Notes: a model not told the origin generated them from the sequence alone. DNA of 62,220 nucleotides from Pseudomonadota bacterium (GCA_029572955.1 JAKPQE010000039.1:1-62220), one strand, 5' to 3'. Counted from the first letter of the stretch, positions 34,461 to 44,696 are shown. Made by a program: numbers and translations.

Positions 34461-36134
34461 TCAGCCGCGGTCGCGGAACCGGTTGGTGATCGGATAGCGC
34501 CGGTCGCGGCCGAAATTGCGCCGGGTCAGCTTCACGCCCGGCGCCGCCTGCCGCCGCTTGTATTCGGCGATGTAGAGCAGATGCTCGATGCGCCGCACCG
34601 TCGCTTCCTCGAAGCCCTCGGCGATGATCTCGGCAACCCCCTTCTCGTCCTCGACGAGGCGTTCGAGGATCCCGTCGAGAATGTCGTAGGGCGGCAGCGA
34701 ATCCTGGTCGGTCTGGTTCTCGCGCAGTTCCGCCGAGGGCGGCTTGTCGATGATCCGCTCCGGAATGACGACCCCGGTCGGGCCGAGCACGTCCGCCGGC
34801 CGGTTGGCGTTGCGCCAGCGCGCGAGGCGGAACACCTCGGTCTTGTAGAGATCCTTGATCGGATTGAAGCCGCCGTTCATGTCGCCGTAGAGCGTCGCGT
34901 AGCCGACCGACATCTCCGACTTGTTGCCGGTCGTCACCACCATCGGCCCGAACTTGTTGGAGACCGCCATCAGCACCGTGCCGCGCACCCGCGACTGCAG
35001 GTTCTCCTCGGTGATGTCCGGCGCGTGCTGCTCGAAGAGCGGCCCCAGCATGTGCTCGAGCGCGTCGACCGCCGGGCCGATCGGCACCGTGTCGTAACGG
35101 ATGCCGAGCGCGTCGGCGCAGGCCGCCGCGTCCTCGAGCGAGGTCTGCGAGGTGTAGCGGTAGGGCAGCATGATCGCGTGCACCCGCGACGGGCCGAGGG
35201 CGTCGACGGCGATCGCCGCGCAGACGGCCGAGTCGATGCCGCCCGAAAGGCCGAGCACGATGCCGGGAAAGCGGTTCTTGTCGACATAGTCGCGCAGCCC
35301 GACGACGCAGGCCATCCAGTCGGCGGCATCATGGTCGGGCAGCGTCGCGGCCGGGCCCTCGCCGGGCCGCCAGACCTCGTCCGCGCCCTTTTCCCAGACG
35401 CTGAGCTCGACCGTCTCCTCGTAGGCCGGCATCTGGAAGGCGAGCCGCCGGTCGGCGGCGAGGCCGAACGAGCCGCCGTCGAAGACGAGTTCGTCCTGGC
35501 CGCCGACCTGGTTGAGGTAGACGAGCGGCAGGCCGCTCTCGACCACCCGCTCGACCGCGACGTTGAGCCGGAGCGCGGCCTTGTCGTGCCAGTACGGCGA
35601 GCCGTTCGGCACGACGAGGATCTCCGCCCCGGTCTCGACGAGGCATTCGACGACGTCGGGCACCCAGATGTCCTCGCAGATCGGCACGCCGAGGCGGATG
35701 CCGCGAAAGCCGATCGGGCCGGGGAAGGGGCCGGCATCGAACACCCGCTTCTCGTCGAAGACGCCGTAGTTCGGCAGCTCGACCTTGTGCCGCACCGCCT
35801 CGATCCGGCCGCCGTCGAGCAGCGCCATCGAATTGTAGAGCTTGCCGTCCTCGGCGAAGGGCGCGCCGATCAGCAGCGCCGGCCCGCCGTCGCCGGTCTC
35901 GGCGGCGAGGCTTTCGAGCGCCCGCCGGCACGCCTCGATGAAGGCCGGCTTCTTGACGAGGTCCTCGGGCGGATAGCCGGCGAGGAAGAGTTCGGGAAAA
36001 ACGACGAGGTCGGCGCCGAGGCGGGCGCCCTCGGCGCGCATGGCCCGCGCCTTCTCGGTATTGCCGGCGATGTCGCCGACGACCGGATTGGCCTGGGCGA
36101 GGGCGAGGCGAAGGGTCTCTGGCCGGTCGGTCAT
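34461..36134 (-). CDS. nadE: Glutamine-dependent NAD+ synthase
   Basis: A 557-residue two-domain enzyme making NAD+ from deamido-NAD+, ATP and glutamine. The N-terminal nitrilase-type glutaminase shows the Glu48-Lys118-Cys153 triad (VVFPELFLAGYPPEDL, RHKVELPNYGVFDE, GVPICEDIW). The C-terminal synthetase has the ATP PP-loop SGGIDS at 297-302 and TTGNKSEMSVGYATLYGDMN. I start at 36134 (MTDRPETLRL); an ATG six codons upstream is possible. It diverges from def. Confidence 0.96.
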   Translation of the reverse strand: MTDRPETLRLALAQANPVVGDIAGNTEKARAMRAEGARLGADLVVFPELFLAGYPPEDLVKKPAFIEACRRALESLAAETGDGGPALLIGAPFAEDGKLYNSMALLDGGRIEAVRHKVELPNYGVFDEKRVFDAGPFPGPIGFRGIRLGVPICEDIWVPDVVECLVETGAEILVVPNGSPYWHDKAALRLNVAVERVVESGLPLVYLNQVGGQDELVFDGGSFGLAADRRLAFQMPAYEETVELSVWEKGADEVWRPGEGPAATLPDHDAADWMACVVGLRDYVDKNRFPGIVLGLSGGIDSAVCAAIAVDALGPSRVHAIMLPYRYTSQTSLEDAAACADALGIRYDTVPIGPAVDALEHMLGPLFEQHAPDITEENLQSRVRGTVLMAVSNKFGPMVVTTGNKSEMSVGYATLYGDMNGGFNPIKDLYKTEVFRLARWRNANRPADVLGPTGVVIPERIIDKPPSAELRENQTDQDSLPPYDILDGILERLVEDEKGVAEIIAEGFEEATVRRIEHLLYIAEYKRRQAAPGVKLTRRNFGRDRRYPITNRFRDRG

Positions 36135-36267
36135 GGCGGGTCGGCGCCTCATCTTGGCTTGTCGGTCGATCCGACAAGGGGTCTAGCGTGCGCGATGCGG
36201 TCCGGCAATCGCAATATGACGAACGTGCCTGTTGACCGCCGACCCGGCATTTTCTATCTCACCGGCC

Positions 36268-36798
36268 ATGGCCAAGCTCGAAATCCTCACCGTTCCCGAT
36301 CCGCGTCTCCGCCAGCAGTGCCAGCGCGTCGAGGTCGTCGACGACGGCATCCGCCAGCTCATGGACGACATGCTGGAGACCATGTACGCGGCGCCGGGCA
36401 TCGGGCTGGCCGCGATCCAGGTCGGTGTCGCCAAGCAGATCGTCGTCATCGACCTCTCCAAGGACGACGAGGCGCGCAAGCCGCTGTTCCTCGTCAACCC
36501 GGAAGTCGTGTGGACGTCCGAGGAGGCGCGCGTCTACGAGGAAGGCTGCCTGTCGGTGCCGGAATACTACGACGAGGTCGAGCGGCCCGAGCGTTGCCGG
36601 GTGCGTCATCTCGATCGCGACGGCAAGGTGCAGGAACTCGAGGCCGACGGCCTGCTCTCTGTCTGTGTGCAGCACGAGATCGATCATCTCAACGGCCGCC
36701 TGTTCATCGACCATCTGTCGAAGCTGAAGCGCGATCGTGTCGTGAAAAAATTCAGCAAACAGGCGAAATTCTCCGGCAAGGCACCGGCCGCGCTCTAG
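36268..36798 (+). CDS. def: Peptide deformylase
   Basis: A 176-residue metalloenzyme that removes formyl from nascent proteins. All three family motifs are present: GIGLAAIQ at 44-51, EGCLSVP with metal-ligand Cys94, and HEIDH with His136, Glu137 and His140. The start at 36268 gives [15 protein letters not shown], the standard N-terminus. In many rhizobia def is followed directly by fmt and truA; here a chemoreceptor gene and a 370-bp AT-rich stretch intervene. Confidence 0.96.
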   Translation: MAKLEILTVPDPRLRQQCQRVEVVDDGIRQLMDDMLETMYAAPGIGLAAIQVGVAKQIVVIDLSKDDEARKPLFLVNPEVVWTSEEARVYEEGCLSVPEYYDEVERPERCRVRHLDRDGKVQELEADGLLSVCVQHEIDHLNGRLFIDHLSKLKRDRVVKKFSKQAKFSGKAPAAL

Positions 36799-37168
36799 CG
36801 CAATTCCGGAAGTATCTTTCCCGAACCGCATCGAATTGGCACCGGCAACGCTCCGGTGCGTCCGCTCGTCTCCTCGGTAATTGTCGCAAGGGGGCGCCGG
36901 ACGGCGGGCCGTTGTTGCGAGAGTTGTTTTTCTATCCGGAAACATGACTGCGAAACGACTCTCGTCACTCAATAAAGACTGTCATAAATCGGCGTGTGTT
37001 TTGAGTCGATCCACGGGAAAACTCAAGAGATATAGAAGAAAATGAATTTATCGACAATTTGCGCAAATATTTATTTGAGATATCCGGTCAAAAACACTCG
37101 ATATTAACGGCAATTTTACCTGGACCAATGCAGCGTTGCTCAGGACGCAAAAGCGGAGAACAACAAGA
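36799..37168. other. 370-bp AT-rich leader between def and the chemoreceptor gene
   Basis: The region from about 36940 to 37130 is clearly richer in A and T than the flanks (for example ATTTATTTGAGATATCC and CTCAATAAAGACTGTCATAAATC). It has no convincing gene on either strand. A possible promoter is TTGAGA (37075-37080) with TCGATA 17 bp downstream (37098-37103), about 65 bp before the chemoreceptor ATG. TTGAGT (37001) and ACTCAA (37021) form a small inverted repeat. No clear terminator for def is visible. Confidence 0.45.
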
Positions 37169-38845
37169 ATGCGTTGGACCATTGGAGCACGTCTTGGTGC
37201 TTTGGTGGGCCTGATCCTCGTCGGGCTCACCGTATTGACCGCAGCGCAGGTCAGCATCAGCCGCAACCGGCTTTTCGAACAGCGCCAGCACGAATTGCAG
37301 CAGATGGTCGACGCGGTCGTCGACGTCTTCGCCTTCCAGCAGGCCGAAGTCGATGCCGGCCGCAAGACGCTGGCGGCCGCCCAGGCCGAGGCCAAGTCGA
37401 TCGTGCGCACGCTCCGCTACAGCGGCTCGGAGTATTTCTGGATCAACGACATGCAGCCCCGCATGGTCATGCATCCGATCAAGCCCGAGCTCGACGGCAA
37501 GGATCTCGCCGATCTCGCCGATCCCACCGGCAAGAAACTGTTCCTGGCCATGGTCGCGAAGGTGAAGGCGGAAAAGGGCGGCATCGTCGACTATCACTGG
37601 CCGAAGCCCGGCTCGCCCGATCCGGTACTCAAATACTCCTACGTCGAGGGCTTCGCCCCCTGGGGCTGGATCGTCGGCACCGGCGTCTATGTCGACGATG
37701 TCGATGCCCTGGTGATGAGGCAGACCCTGCGTGCCGCGCTTCTGGCGCTCGCCGTTCTGGCCGTCTGCGGCGTCGCGGCGCTGTTCATCATGCGCTCGAT
37801 CACCCGGCCGGTGGCGAACCTCGTTGCCCGCATGTCGGCGCTGCGCGAGGGCGACACCGCGACGGCGGTGCCCGGCCTCGGCCGTGGCGACGAACTCGGC
37901 CAGATGGCCGCCGCGGTCGAGAGCTTCCGCGAGGGTGCGATCGAGCGGGCCCATCTCGAGGTGCGGCAGGTCGAGCAGAGCCGGGCGCTCGAGACACGCC
38001 AGCGGGCCGTCGAGCAACTGATCGATCGCTTCCGCGACGTGACCGGGAGCCTCATCCATCAGGTCGAGGAGACCAATGCCGACCTGAACCGGACGGCAGA
38101 TCGCCTGTCGAGCGTTGCCGCCGAGAGCACGAAGCGCGCCGGCAGCGCCGCCGGCGCCTCGCGCGATGCCTCGAGCAACGTGCAGTCGGTCGCCGGCGCG
38201 GCCGAGGAGCTTTCCGCCTCGATCGGCGAAATCTCCCGCCAGGTCGCGAGCACCACCGAGATCGTCACCGGCGCCACCAGCGGCGCCCATCGCTCCAACG
38301 AGAAGGTCGCCGGTCTCGCCGCCGCCGCCAACAAGATCGGCGAGGTCGTCTCGCTGATCCAGGCGATCGCCGAGCAGACCAACCTTCTCGCCCTCAACGC
38401 CACCATCGAGGCGGCGCGGGCGGGCGAGGCGGGCCGCGGCTTCGCCGTGGTCGCCGCCGAAGTCAAGGAACTCGCCAACCAGACCTCGAAGGCGACCGAG
38501 GAGATCGGCGCCCAGGTGACCGCGATCCAGGCCTCGACCGCCGAGGCCGTCGAGGCCATCGCCGCGATCGCCGAGACGATGAACGACGTCAACGGCTACA
38601 CCGCCGCCATCGCCACGGCGGTCGAGCAGCAGGGCGCCGCCACCGGCGAGATCTCGCAGAACATCCAGCAGGCGGCGGGGCGCACCCGCGTTGTCGTCGG
38701 CGACATGGAAACGCTCAACGGCTCGATCGAGGAGACCGGCCGTTCGGCGGAGACCGTGCTGGCCGCCGCCGGGCGGGTCGGCGAGACCTCGGCCCGCCTC
38801 AAGGAGGAAGTCGACCGCTTCCTGACCGACGTCGCCGCGGCGTGA
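37169..38845 (+). CDS. Methyl-accepting chemotaxis protein with single Cache domain
   Basis: A 558-residue chemoreceptor. A first membrane helix at about residues 8-30 precedes a periplasmic sCache_2-type sensor ([50 protein letters not shown]). The second helix is at about 190-212, then HAMP ([19 protein letters not shown]), a coiled coil and the signalling tip ([40 protein letters not shown]). Such Cache domains often sense small carboxylates. No C-terminal CheR-binding pentapeptide is visible. Start at 37169, after AGCGGAGAAC. It is followed by a terminator, so it is a self-contained unit inside the def-fmt region. Confidence 0.94.
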   Translation: MRWTIGARLGALVGLILVGLTVLTAAQVSISRNRLFEQRQHELQQMVDAVVDVFAFQQAEVDAGRKTLAAAQAEAKSIVRTLRYSGSEYFWINDMQPRMVMHPIKPELDGKDLADLADPTGKKLFLAMVAKVKAEKGGIVDYHWPKPGSPDPVLKYSYVEGFAPWGWIVGTGVYVDDVDALVMRQTLRAALLALAVLAVCGVAALFIMRSITRPVANLVARMSALREGDTATAVPGLGRGDELGQMAAAVESFREGAIERAHLEVRQVEQSRALETRQRAVEQLIDRFRDVTGSLIHQVEETNADLNRTADRLSSVAAESTKRAGSAAGASRDASSNVQSVAGAAEELSASIGEISRQVASTTEIVTGATSGAHRSNEKVAGLAAAANKIGEVVSLIQAIAEQTNLLALNATIEAARAGEAGRGFAVVAAEVKELANQTSKATEEIGAQVTAIQASTAEAVEAIAAIAETMNDVNGYTAAIATAVEQQGAATGEISQNIQQAAGRTRVVVGDMETLNGSIEETGRSAETVLAAAGRVGETSARLKEEVDRFLTDVAAA

Positions 38846-38865
38846 CGTCTTCGGCAGGGACTTCG

Positions 38866-38899
38866 GGACGCCGGCCTCGTTAGCCGGCGTCCTGCTTTC
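38866..38899 (+). terminator. Intrinsic terminator after the chemoreceptor gene
   Basis: GGACGCCGGC (38866-38875) pairs perfectly with GCCGGCGTCC (38883-38892) across a CTCGTTA loop, followed by TGCTTTC. Confidence 0.75.
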
Positions 38900-38982
38900 G
38901 TCGCACACCGTCCGGCAGACTTGACCTTCGCCTCGCCATCCCGCAAAGCAGGGCCGTTGCCGAACGGTCGGGGGAAGGATCG

Positions 38983-39915
38983 ATGGCGCTTCGCGTCGCT
39001 TTCATGGGCACGCCGGACTTCGCCGTCGCGACACTCGTCGCCGTCTGCGAAGCCGGACACGACGTCGTCGCCGTCTATACCCGGGCGCCGCGCCCGGCCG
39101 GACGCGGCATGGCCGAGCGCCGTTCGCCGGTCCATGTCGAGGCCGAGCGCCGCGGCATTCCCGTGCTCACCCCGAAGACCTTGCGCACCGCCGAGGCCGA
39201 AGCCGGGCTCGCGGCCTTTGCGCCCGACGTCGTCGTCGTCGTCGCCTACGGCCTCATCCTGCCGCCCGCGATCCTCGCCGTGCCGCGCCATTGCTGCCTC
39301 AACCTGCACGGCTCGCTGTTGCCGCGCTGGCGCGGCGCCGCGCCGATCCAGCGCGCGGTGATGGCCGGCGACCCGGAGACCGGCGTCATGGTGATGAAGA
39401 TGGAGGAAGGGCTCGATACCGGCCCGGTCGCAATGACCGCGGCAACGCCGATCGGCCCCGACGAGACCGCCGGCGAGCTGCACGATCGCCTCGCCGCCCT
39501 CGGCGCCGGCCTGGTGGCGAGCGCGCTCGATCGCCTCGAGGCCGGCGGGCTCGCCTTCGTCGCCCAGGGCGCGGCGGGCGTCACCTACGCCGCCAAGATC
39601 GACAAGGGCGAGACCCGGATCGATTGGTCGCAGCCGGCCCGCGCCGTGCACGATCACATTCGCGGCCTGTCGCCGTTTCCCGGTGCCTGGTGCGAGATGG
39701 AGCTTGCCGGCAAGGCCGAGCGCGTCAAGGTGCTCGCATCGCGCCTCGCCGATGGCGCCGGCCGGCCGGGCGAGGTGCTCGACGACGCCCTGACGATCGC
39801 CTGCAGCGAGGGCGCGGTACGCCTCGTCGTGTTGCAGCGGGCCGGCAAACAGGCGATGGATGCCGCCGTGTTCCTCCGCGGTGCCTCTGTTGCTGGAGGC
39901 GCCGTCCTGGCGTAA
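38983..39915 (+). CDS. fmt: Methionyl-tRNA formyltransferase
   Basis: A 310-residue enzyme that formylates initiator Met-tRNA using 10-formyl-THF. The N-terminal catalytic domain has [15 protein letters not shown], the [20 protein letters not shown] block and [16 protein letters not shown]. The C-terminal OB-type tRNA-binding domain includes [11 protein letters not shown] and [23 protein letters not shown] precedes the ATG. It pairs functionally with def, 2.2 kb upstream. The GNAT gene follows after 10 bp. Confidence 0.96.
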   Translation: MALRVAFMGTPDFAVATLVAVCEAGHDVVAVYTRAPRPAGRGMAERRSPVHVEAERRGIPVLTPKTLRTAEAEAGLAAFAPDVVVVVAYGLILPPAILAVPRHCCLNLHGSLLPRWRGAAPIQRAVMAGDPETGVMVMKMEEGLDTGPVAMTAATPIGPDETAGELHDRLAALGAGLVASALDRLEAGGLAFVAQGAAGVTYAAKIDKGETRIDWSQPARAVHDHIRGLSPFPGAWCEMELAGKAERVKVLASRLADGAGRPGEVLDDALTIACSEGAVRLVVLQRAGKQAMDAAVFLRGASVAGGAVLA

Positions 39916-39925
39916 CCATAGCGCG

Positions 39926-40465
39926 ATGACCAACCCTCCCGCTATCACCATCCGGCCGGAACAGCCGGGCGACGCGCCGGCGATCGCCGCCGTGCTGCGC
40001 GCCGCGTTCGGCCACGACGCCGAGGCGCGGCTCGTCGAGACGCTGCGCCGCGACGGCGATCTGTCGCTCTCGCTCGTCGCGCTCGGCGGCGACCGCATCG
40101 TCGGTCATATCGCCTTCAGCCGGATCTCGATCCTCGACAAGGGGCGGGAGACGACGGCCGTCTCGCTCGCCCCGCTCGCCGTTTTGCCGGGCGCCCAGCA
40201 CGGCGGCATCGGCTCGGCGCTGGTCGAGGAGGGCCTGCGCCGCATCGCCGAGAGCGGTGTCCGTCTCGCCTTCGTGATCGGCGATCCGGCCTTCTATCGC
40301 GGCTTCGGTTTCGCCGTCGAACCGGCGCAGCCGTTCCGCTCGCTCTGGACCAAGGCACCGGGCGCGACCCACATGGTCCGTGCCCTGCGGCCCGGCGGGC
40401 TCGAGGGCCTTGCCGGTACGGTTCGCTATCCGGCGGCCTTCGCCGATCTGCCGCGAACCGCGTAG
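39926..40465 (+). CDS. GNAT-family N-acetyltransferase
   Basis: A 179-residue acetyltransferase (YhbS-like). The acetyl-CoA site is visible as [20 protein letters not shown], with [18 protein letters not shown] before it and [20 protein letters not shown] after it. The substrate is unknown. It sits 10 bp after fmt and 17 bp before truA, so it is probably co-transcribed with both; an insertion of a GNAT between fmt and truA is seen in some relatives as far as I recall. Start at 39926. Confidence 0.9.
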   Translation: MTNPPAITIRPEQPGDAPAIAAVLRAAFGHDAEARLVETLRRDGDLSLSLVALGGDRIVGHIAFSRISILDKGRETTAVSLAPLAVLPGAQHGGIGSALVEEGLRRIAESGVRLAFVIGDPAFYRGFGFAVEPAQPFRSLWTKAPGATHMVRALRPGGLEGLAGTVRYPAAFADLPRTA

Positions 40466-40482
40466 GTGGCGGCGCCCGGGCC

Positions 40483-41223
40483 ATGCCACGCTATCGTCTG
40501 ACCATCGAATATGACGGCACACCCTTCGTCGGCTGGCAGCGCCAGGCCGTCGGCGACAGCGTGCAGGGCGCGATCGAGGCGGCGATCCGCGGCTTCTGCG
40601 GCGAGGACGTCGCGGTGCGCGGCGCCGGCCGGACCGATGCCGGCGTCCACGCCACCGGGCAGGTCGCCCATATCGACCTGTCGCGGCACTGGAAGACGGA
40701 TACGATCCGCGACGCCGTCAACGCCCATCTGCGCCCGGCACCGGTCGCCATCCTTGCCGCCGAGCGGGTCGGCGACGACTTCGACGCCCGTTTTTCCGCG
40801 AAGCGCCGCCACTACCTCTACCGGATCCTCGATCGCCGCGCCCCGCCGGTGCTCGAGCGCGATCGCGTCTGGTCGGTGCCGCGCCGGCTCGACGCCGCGG
40901 CGATGGCCGAGGCCGCGCGGGTGCTGCTCGGCCGCCACGACTTCACCACCTTCCGCGCCGCCCAGTGCCAGGCCGACAGCCCGATCCGCACCCTCGACCG
41001 CCTCGACGTTGCCCGCAACGGCGACATCGTCGAGCTCTCCGTCTCGGCCCGCTCCTTCCTGCACAATCAGGTGCGCTCGATGGCCGGAACGCTGAAGCTG
41101 GTCGGCGCCGGCCAGTGGACGGCGGCCGACGTGCGCGCCGCCCTCGAGGCACGCGACCGCGCCGCCTGCGGCCCGGTGGCGCCGGCCTGCGGCCTCTATC
41201 TCGTCGCCGTCGACTACGAATGA
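40483..41223 (+). CDS. truA: tRNA pseudouridine(38-40) synthase
   Basis: A 246-residue enzyme that isomerises uridines 38-40 in the tRNA anticodon stem. It opens [19 protein letters not shown], has the catalytic Asp52 in [15 protein letters not shown], and later [20 protein letters not shown]. Full length. It ends directly before a strong hairpin and converges on hemN. Confidence 0.97.
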   Translation: MPRYRLTIEYDGTPFVGWQRQAVGDSVQGAIEAAIRGFCGEDVAVRGAGRTDAGVHATGQVAHIDLSRHWKTDTIRDAVNAHLRPAPVAILAAERVGDDFDARFSAKRRHYLYRILDRRAPPVLERDRVWSVPRRLDAAAMAEAARVLLGRHDFTTFRAAQCQADSPIRTLDRLDVARNGDIVELSVSARSFLHNQVRSMAGTLKLVGAGQWTAADVRAALEARDRAACGPVAPACGLYLVAVDYE

Positions 41224-41227
41224 AAAA

Positions 41228-41250
41228 GGGGGGCCGCGGTGCGGCCCCCC
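41228..41250 (-). terminator. Terminator between truA and hemN
   Basis: GGGGGGCCGC (41228-41237) pairs perfectly with GCGGCCCCCC (41241-41250), loop GGT. On the minus strand it is followed by TTTTT, so it fits best as the hemN terminator. It starts 5 nt after the truA stop. Confidence 0.8.
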
Positions 41251-41275
41251 GAACTCCCGTCCCTGCGGCCTGCCG

Positions 41276-42625
41276 TCAGACGGCGACCGAGTGACGCGCC
41301 GCCTCGGCATTGAGATAGGCGTCGAATGCCGCCGCGGCGATCCGCACGAACGGCCGGCCCGCCGGCTTCATCGTCACCGTCCAGCCCTCGACCGTCGCAA
41401 GTCCGTCGCGCACCAGCTCGACGAGCGCATCGAACGAGGCATCGAGCGCCTTCGGGTCGACGCCGTAGCGGCCGCAGACCTCTTCGACGTCGACCGTGAA
41501 GCCGGTCATCAGCGCCTCGATGATGTCGGCCCGCAGGCGGTCGTCGTCGCTGAGCGTCTTGAAGCGCGCGATCGGCAGCCCGCCTTCCAGCACCGCCCGC
41601 TTGTAGCCGCCGACATCCGGCGCATTCTGCACGTAGCCTTGCGGCAGCTTGCCGATCGCCGAGGCGCCGAAGCCGATGAGGGCCGGTGCCGTGTCGGTGG
41701 TGTAGCCCTGGAAATTGCGCTTCAGCGTGCCCTCGCGGACGGCCTTAGCCATGCTGTCGTCGGGATGGGCGAAATGGTCGAAACCGACCGTGACGTAGCC
41801 GAGTTCCTCGAGCGCCATGCGCGCCCGTTCCGCCTGCTCCATGCGCTCGACGGCGCCGGGCAGGGCGCTGACGTCGATCAGCCGCTGATGCACCTTGAAC
41901 CAGGGCACGTGGGCATAGCCGAAGATGGCGATGCGCGACGGCTTCAGCTCGGCCGACTTGCGCGTCGTGCGCTCGACGTCGTCGCCGGTCTGGAACGGCA
42001 GGCCGTACATCAGGTCGAAATTGATCGCCTCGATGCCGACGGCCCTGAGGCGGGCGACCGCATCGGCGACCACCTCGTAGGGCTGGATGCGGCCGATCGC
42101 CTCCATCACCTTCGGCGTGAAGTCCTGAACGCCGAGGCTGGCGCGGTTGATGCCGGCCTCGACGAGGCGTGCCGCGAGATCCTCGGTGACCGTGCGCGGA
42201 TCGAGCTCCATCGCGTGCTCGGCGTCCGGACCGATGTCGAAGGCCGCGTTGAGGTGCTGCACCACGAGGCGCAGTGATTCGGCCGGCAACAGGCTCGGCG
42301 TGCCGCCGCCCCAGTGAATATGCGTGGCGCGGCGCCGGCCCTTCAGGTGGCGGGCGAGAAGATCGATCTCGGCGGCCAGCACCTCGGCGTAGTCGACAAC
42401 CGGGTCGTCGCGCACCGCCGCCTTGGTGTGGCAGCCGCAATAGCGGCAGATCGAGCGGCAGTAGGGGACGTGGAGATAGAGCGAAACCGGAGTTGTTTCA
42501 GGCAGTTGCCCGAGCCACTCGGCATAAGTCGCGCCATCCGTGGCGGCCTCGAAATGCGGCGCCGTCGGATAGGACGTGTAGCGCGGAACGGTTCGCGTCG
42601 CGTAGGTCGTCAGCTTCTGATCCAT
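41276..42625 (-). CDS. hemN: Oxygen-independent coproporphyrinogen III dehydrogenase
   Basis: A 449-residue radical SAM enzyme that decarboxylates coproporphyrinogen III to protoporphyrinogen IX without oxygen. The 4Fe-4S motif is YCRSICRYCGC (Cys56, 60, 63, plus Cys65). It also has RYTSYPTAPHF, HIHWGGGTPSLL, ELDPRTVTEDL and INFDLMYGLPFQ. The start at 42625 begins MDQKLTTYATRTVPRY; an open frame further upstream crosses the FNR-like box and is not conserved. The ATG has no Shine-Dalgarno. It diverges from the cbb3 operon; both have FNR/FixK-type boxes, which fits microaerobic heme supply. Confidence 0.95.
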   Translation of the reverse strand: MDQKLTTYATRTVPRYTSYPTAPHFEAATDGATYAEWLGQLPETTPVSLYLHVPYCRSICRYCGCHTKAAVRDDPVVDYAEVLAAEIDLLARHLKGRRRATHIHWGGGTPSLLPAESLRLVVQHLNAAFDIGPDAEHAMELDPRTVTEDLAARLVEAGINRASLGVQDFTPKVMEAIGRIQPYEVVADAVARLRAVGIEAINFDLMYGLPFQTGDDVERTTRKSAELKPSRIAIFGYAHVPWFKVHQRLIDVSALPGAVERMEQAERARMALEELGYVTVGFDHFAHPDDSMAKAVREGTLKRNFQGYTTDTAPALIGFGASAIGKLPQGYVQNAPDVGGYKRAVLEGGLPIARFKTLSDDDRLRADIIEALMTGFTVDVEEVCGRYGVDPKALDASFDALVELVRDGLATVEGWTVTMKPAGRPFVRIAAAAFDAYLNAEAARHSVAV

Positions 42626-42661
42626 GGCCGGGACATTCGCTTTTTCGTCAATCGGGTGTCC

Positions 42662-42675
42662 TTGATGTTGGTCAA
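42662..42675 (-). promoter_or_regulatory. FNR/FixK-type box upstream of hemN
   Basis: TTGATGTTGGTCAA keeps the perfect TTGA-N6-TCAA core of the FNR/FixK consensus (TTGAT-N4-ATCAA). Its centre lies only about 43 bp from the hemN ATG, so activation from the usual -41.5 position would start transcription almost at the start codon. Confidence 0.65.
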
Positions 42676-42958
42676 TGTCGAAGTTGCCCGAGGATGGGAT
42701 TTTTGCCACATCGGCGGCAAATCGCGGCCGGGTTGCTTGGGTTTTCGTCCCTCGCCCGTGCCGGGAGATCGTCCGCCGATCCGGCTTCCACAGCCTCGTC
42801 TCGTCCCCGAGGGAAGCCGAAAGCGCAGGGATTCCAAGTCGTTGTCGGCAGAAGCATTTCGCCGGCAAGACTGATCGTCGCATGCGCCCAATGGGGACAT
42901 GATTTTCCGCGCGTGATCTTTAGACTGCGCATCCTCAGCCGTGCCCCTACTTGTGCCG

Positions 42959-42972
42959 TTGACATATGTCAT
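42959..42972 (+). promoter_or_regulatory. FNR/FixK-type box upstream of ccoN
   Basis: TTGACATATGTCAT contains the perfect palindrome TGACATATGTCA and fits the FNR/FixK consensus except at the last base. The centre is about 87 bp before the ccoN ATG, which would leave a leader of roughly 45 nt if the box sits at -41.5. Confidence 0.7.
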
Positions 42973-43052
42973 TGCGCCCAAACGGGACCCGGTCTGATGG
43001 TGCACTGTGATCCCGTGTGGGGGATATCGTTCAAATAGACGGGGCGGAACCA

Positions 43053-44696
43053 ATGGCAGTCCAAACCAAATCTCTGACGCTCGAGGAAGGCGGCTTTGCG
43101 GCGTTTCTCGTGCTGTTGGCCCTGGTCTGCATTCTGATTGCAGCCAAGGCCGTTGATGGCGTCATGCAGTTTCATGCCGCTATCGGCGCCGTTTTCTCGG
43201 TGCTCGGCATCTATCTGATCTTCCGCGGATACTCGAACCGGCCCGCCGGTCCGATCCCGCAGGAGATCGACGGTCGACCGAACTATCAGTACGGTCCGAT
43301 CAAATTCGGCATTCTGGCGGCGGTGTTCTGGGGCGTCGCCGGCTTCCTCATCGGCGATTATGTCGCGTTTGAGCTCGCCTTCCCGGCACTCAACCTCGAC
43401 CTGCCGTGGACCAACTTCGGCCGCCTGCGGCCGCTGCACACCTCCGCGGTGATTTTCGCCTTCGGCGGCAACGTGCTTCTGGCGACGTCTCTTTACGTCG
43501 TGCAGCGCACCAACCGCACCCGCGTCTTCGGCACCGTGGCGCCGTGGTTCGTGATCCTGGGCTACAATGCCTTCATCGTGATCGCGGGCACGGGCTATCT
43601 GCTCGGCGCGACCCATGGCAAGGAATATGCCGAGCCGGAGTGGTACTCCGACCTCTGGCTGACCGTCGTCTGGGTGATGTACCTGCTGGTTTACCTGGGC
43701 ACGCTGATCAAGCGTAAGGAATCGCACATCTACGTGGCGAACTGGTTCTACCTGTCGTTCATCGTCACGATCGCGATGCTTCACCTTGGCAACAACGTGT
43801 CGCTGCCGGTGTCGGTCTTCGGTTCGAAGTCCTACATCGCCTGGTCCGGCGTCCAGGACGCCATGACCCAGTGGTGGTATGGCCACAACGCGGTGGGCTT
43901 CTTCCTGACCGCCGGCTTCCTCGGCCTGATGTACTACTTCATCCCGAAGCGCGCTGGTCGCCCGGTGTACTCCTACCGGCTGTCCATCGTTCACTTCTGA
44001 GCTCTGATCTTCCTGTACATCTGGGCGGGCCCGCATCATCTGCACTACACCGCTCTCCCGGATTGGGCACAGACCCTCGGCATGACCTTCTCGATCATCC
44101 TCTGGATGCCTTCGTGGGGTGGCATGATCAACGGCCTGATGACCCTGTCGGGTGCTTGGGACAAGCTCCGTACCGACCCCGTGCTGCGCATGCTGGTCGT
44201 GTCGGTCGCTTTCTACGGCATGTCGACCTTCGAAGGTCCGATGATGTCGATCAAGGCCGTGAACTCGCTGTCGCACTACACCGACTGGACCGTCGGCCAC
44301 GTGCACTCGGGCGCTCTCGGCTGGGTCGGCGACATTTCCTTCGGCGCGATCTACTGCCTCGTCCCGTGGCTGTGGGGTCGCAAGGAGATGTACTCCCTCA
44401 AGCTCGTCAACTGGCACTTCTGGCTCTCGACCATCGGCATCGTGCTGTACATCACCGCGATGTGGGTGTCGGGCATCATGCAGGGCCTGATGTGGCGTGC
44501 TTACACCAAGCTCGGTTTCCTCGAGTACTCGTTCATCGAGACCGTCGAGGCGATGCATCCGTTCTACCTGATCCGTGCGATCGGCGGCGCTCTGTTCGTC
44601 CTCGGTGGCGTGATCATGGCCTACAACGTCTGGATGACGATCGCCCGCGGCGAACCGGCCGAAGCCCGCGAAGCGGCGCTGCAGCCCGCCGAGTGA
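43053..44696 (+). pseudogene. ccoN: cbb3 oxidase subunit I with in-frame TGA at codon 316
   Basis: The frame encodes the heme-copper catalytic subunit of cbb3 oxidase, 547 codons, but codon 316 (43998-44000) is TGA. Reading SIVHF[20 protein letters not shown] shows that it replaces the Trp expected in the conserved HFWALIF; one base (A for G at 44000) explains it. Before it lie His129 (heme ligand) and the CuB ligand His278 (GHNAVGFFL). After it lie Tyr322, His328 and His329, needed for CuB and the His-Tyr link. Frame and residues beyond it are intact, and an ATG at 44082 could only restart a fragment. It may be a sequencing error, a recent nonsense mutation or, less likely, readthrough. GGGGCGGAAC precedes the start. 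Confidence 0.9.

Larger units (their letters stand above)
42626..43052. other. Divergent control region hemN / ccoN
   Basis: 427 bp without a convincing gene. It holds two FNR/FixK-type boxes, one near each gene (listed separately), and an intervening GC-moderate stretch. Short open frames cross it on both strands but none has conserved residues or a good ribosome site. Confidence 0.6.

Noticed and set aside
42676-42958. Possible small gene between hemN and ccoN
   Set aside because: Open frames exist on both strands, but none has a ribosome site, conserved residues or consistent codon bias.
43998-44000. TGA in ccoN as a selenocysteine codon
   Set aside because: The position is a tryptophan in the family, no hairpin resembling a bacterial SECIS follows immediately, and no selenoprotein family matches.
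44082-44696. Separate gene starting at ATG 44082
   Set aside because: It is the intact C-terminal third of CcoN in the same frame, with no ribosome site; a stand-alone product would be a fragment.
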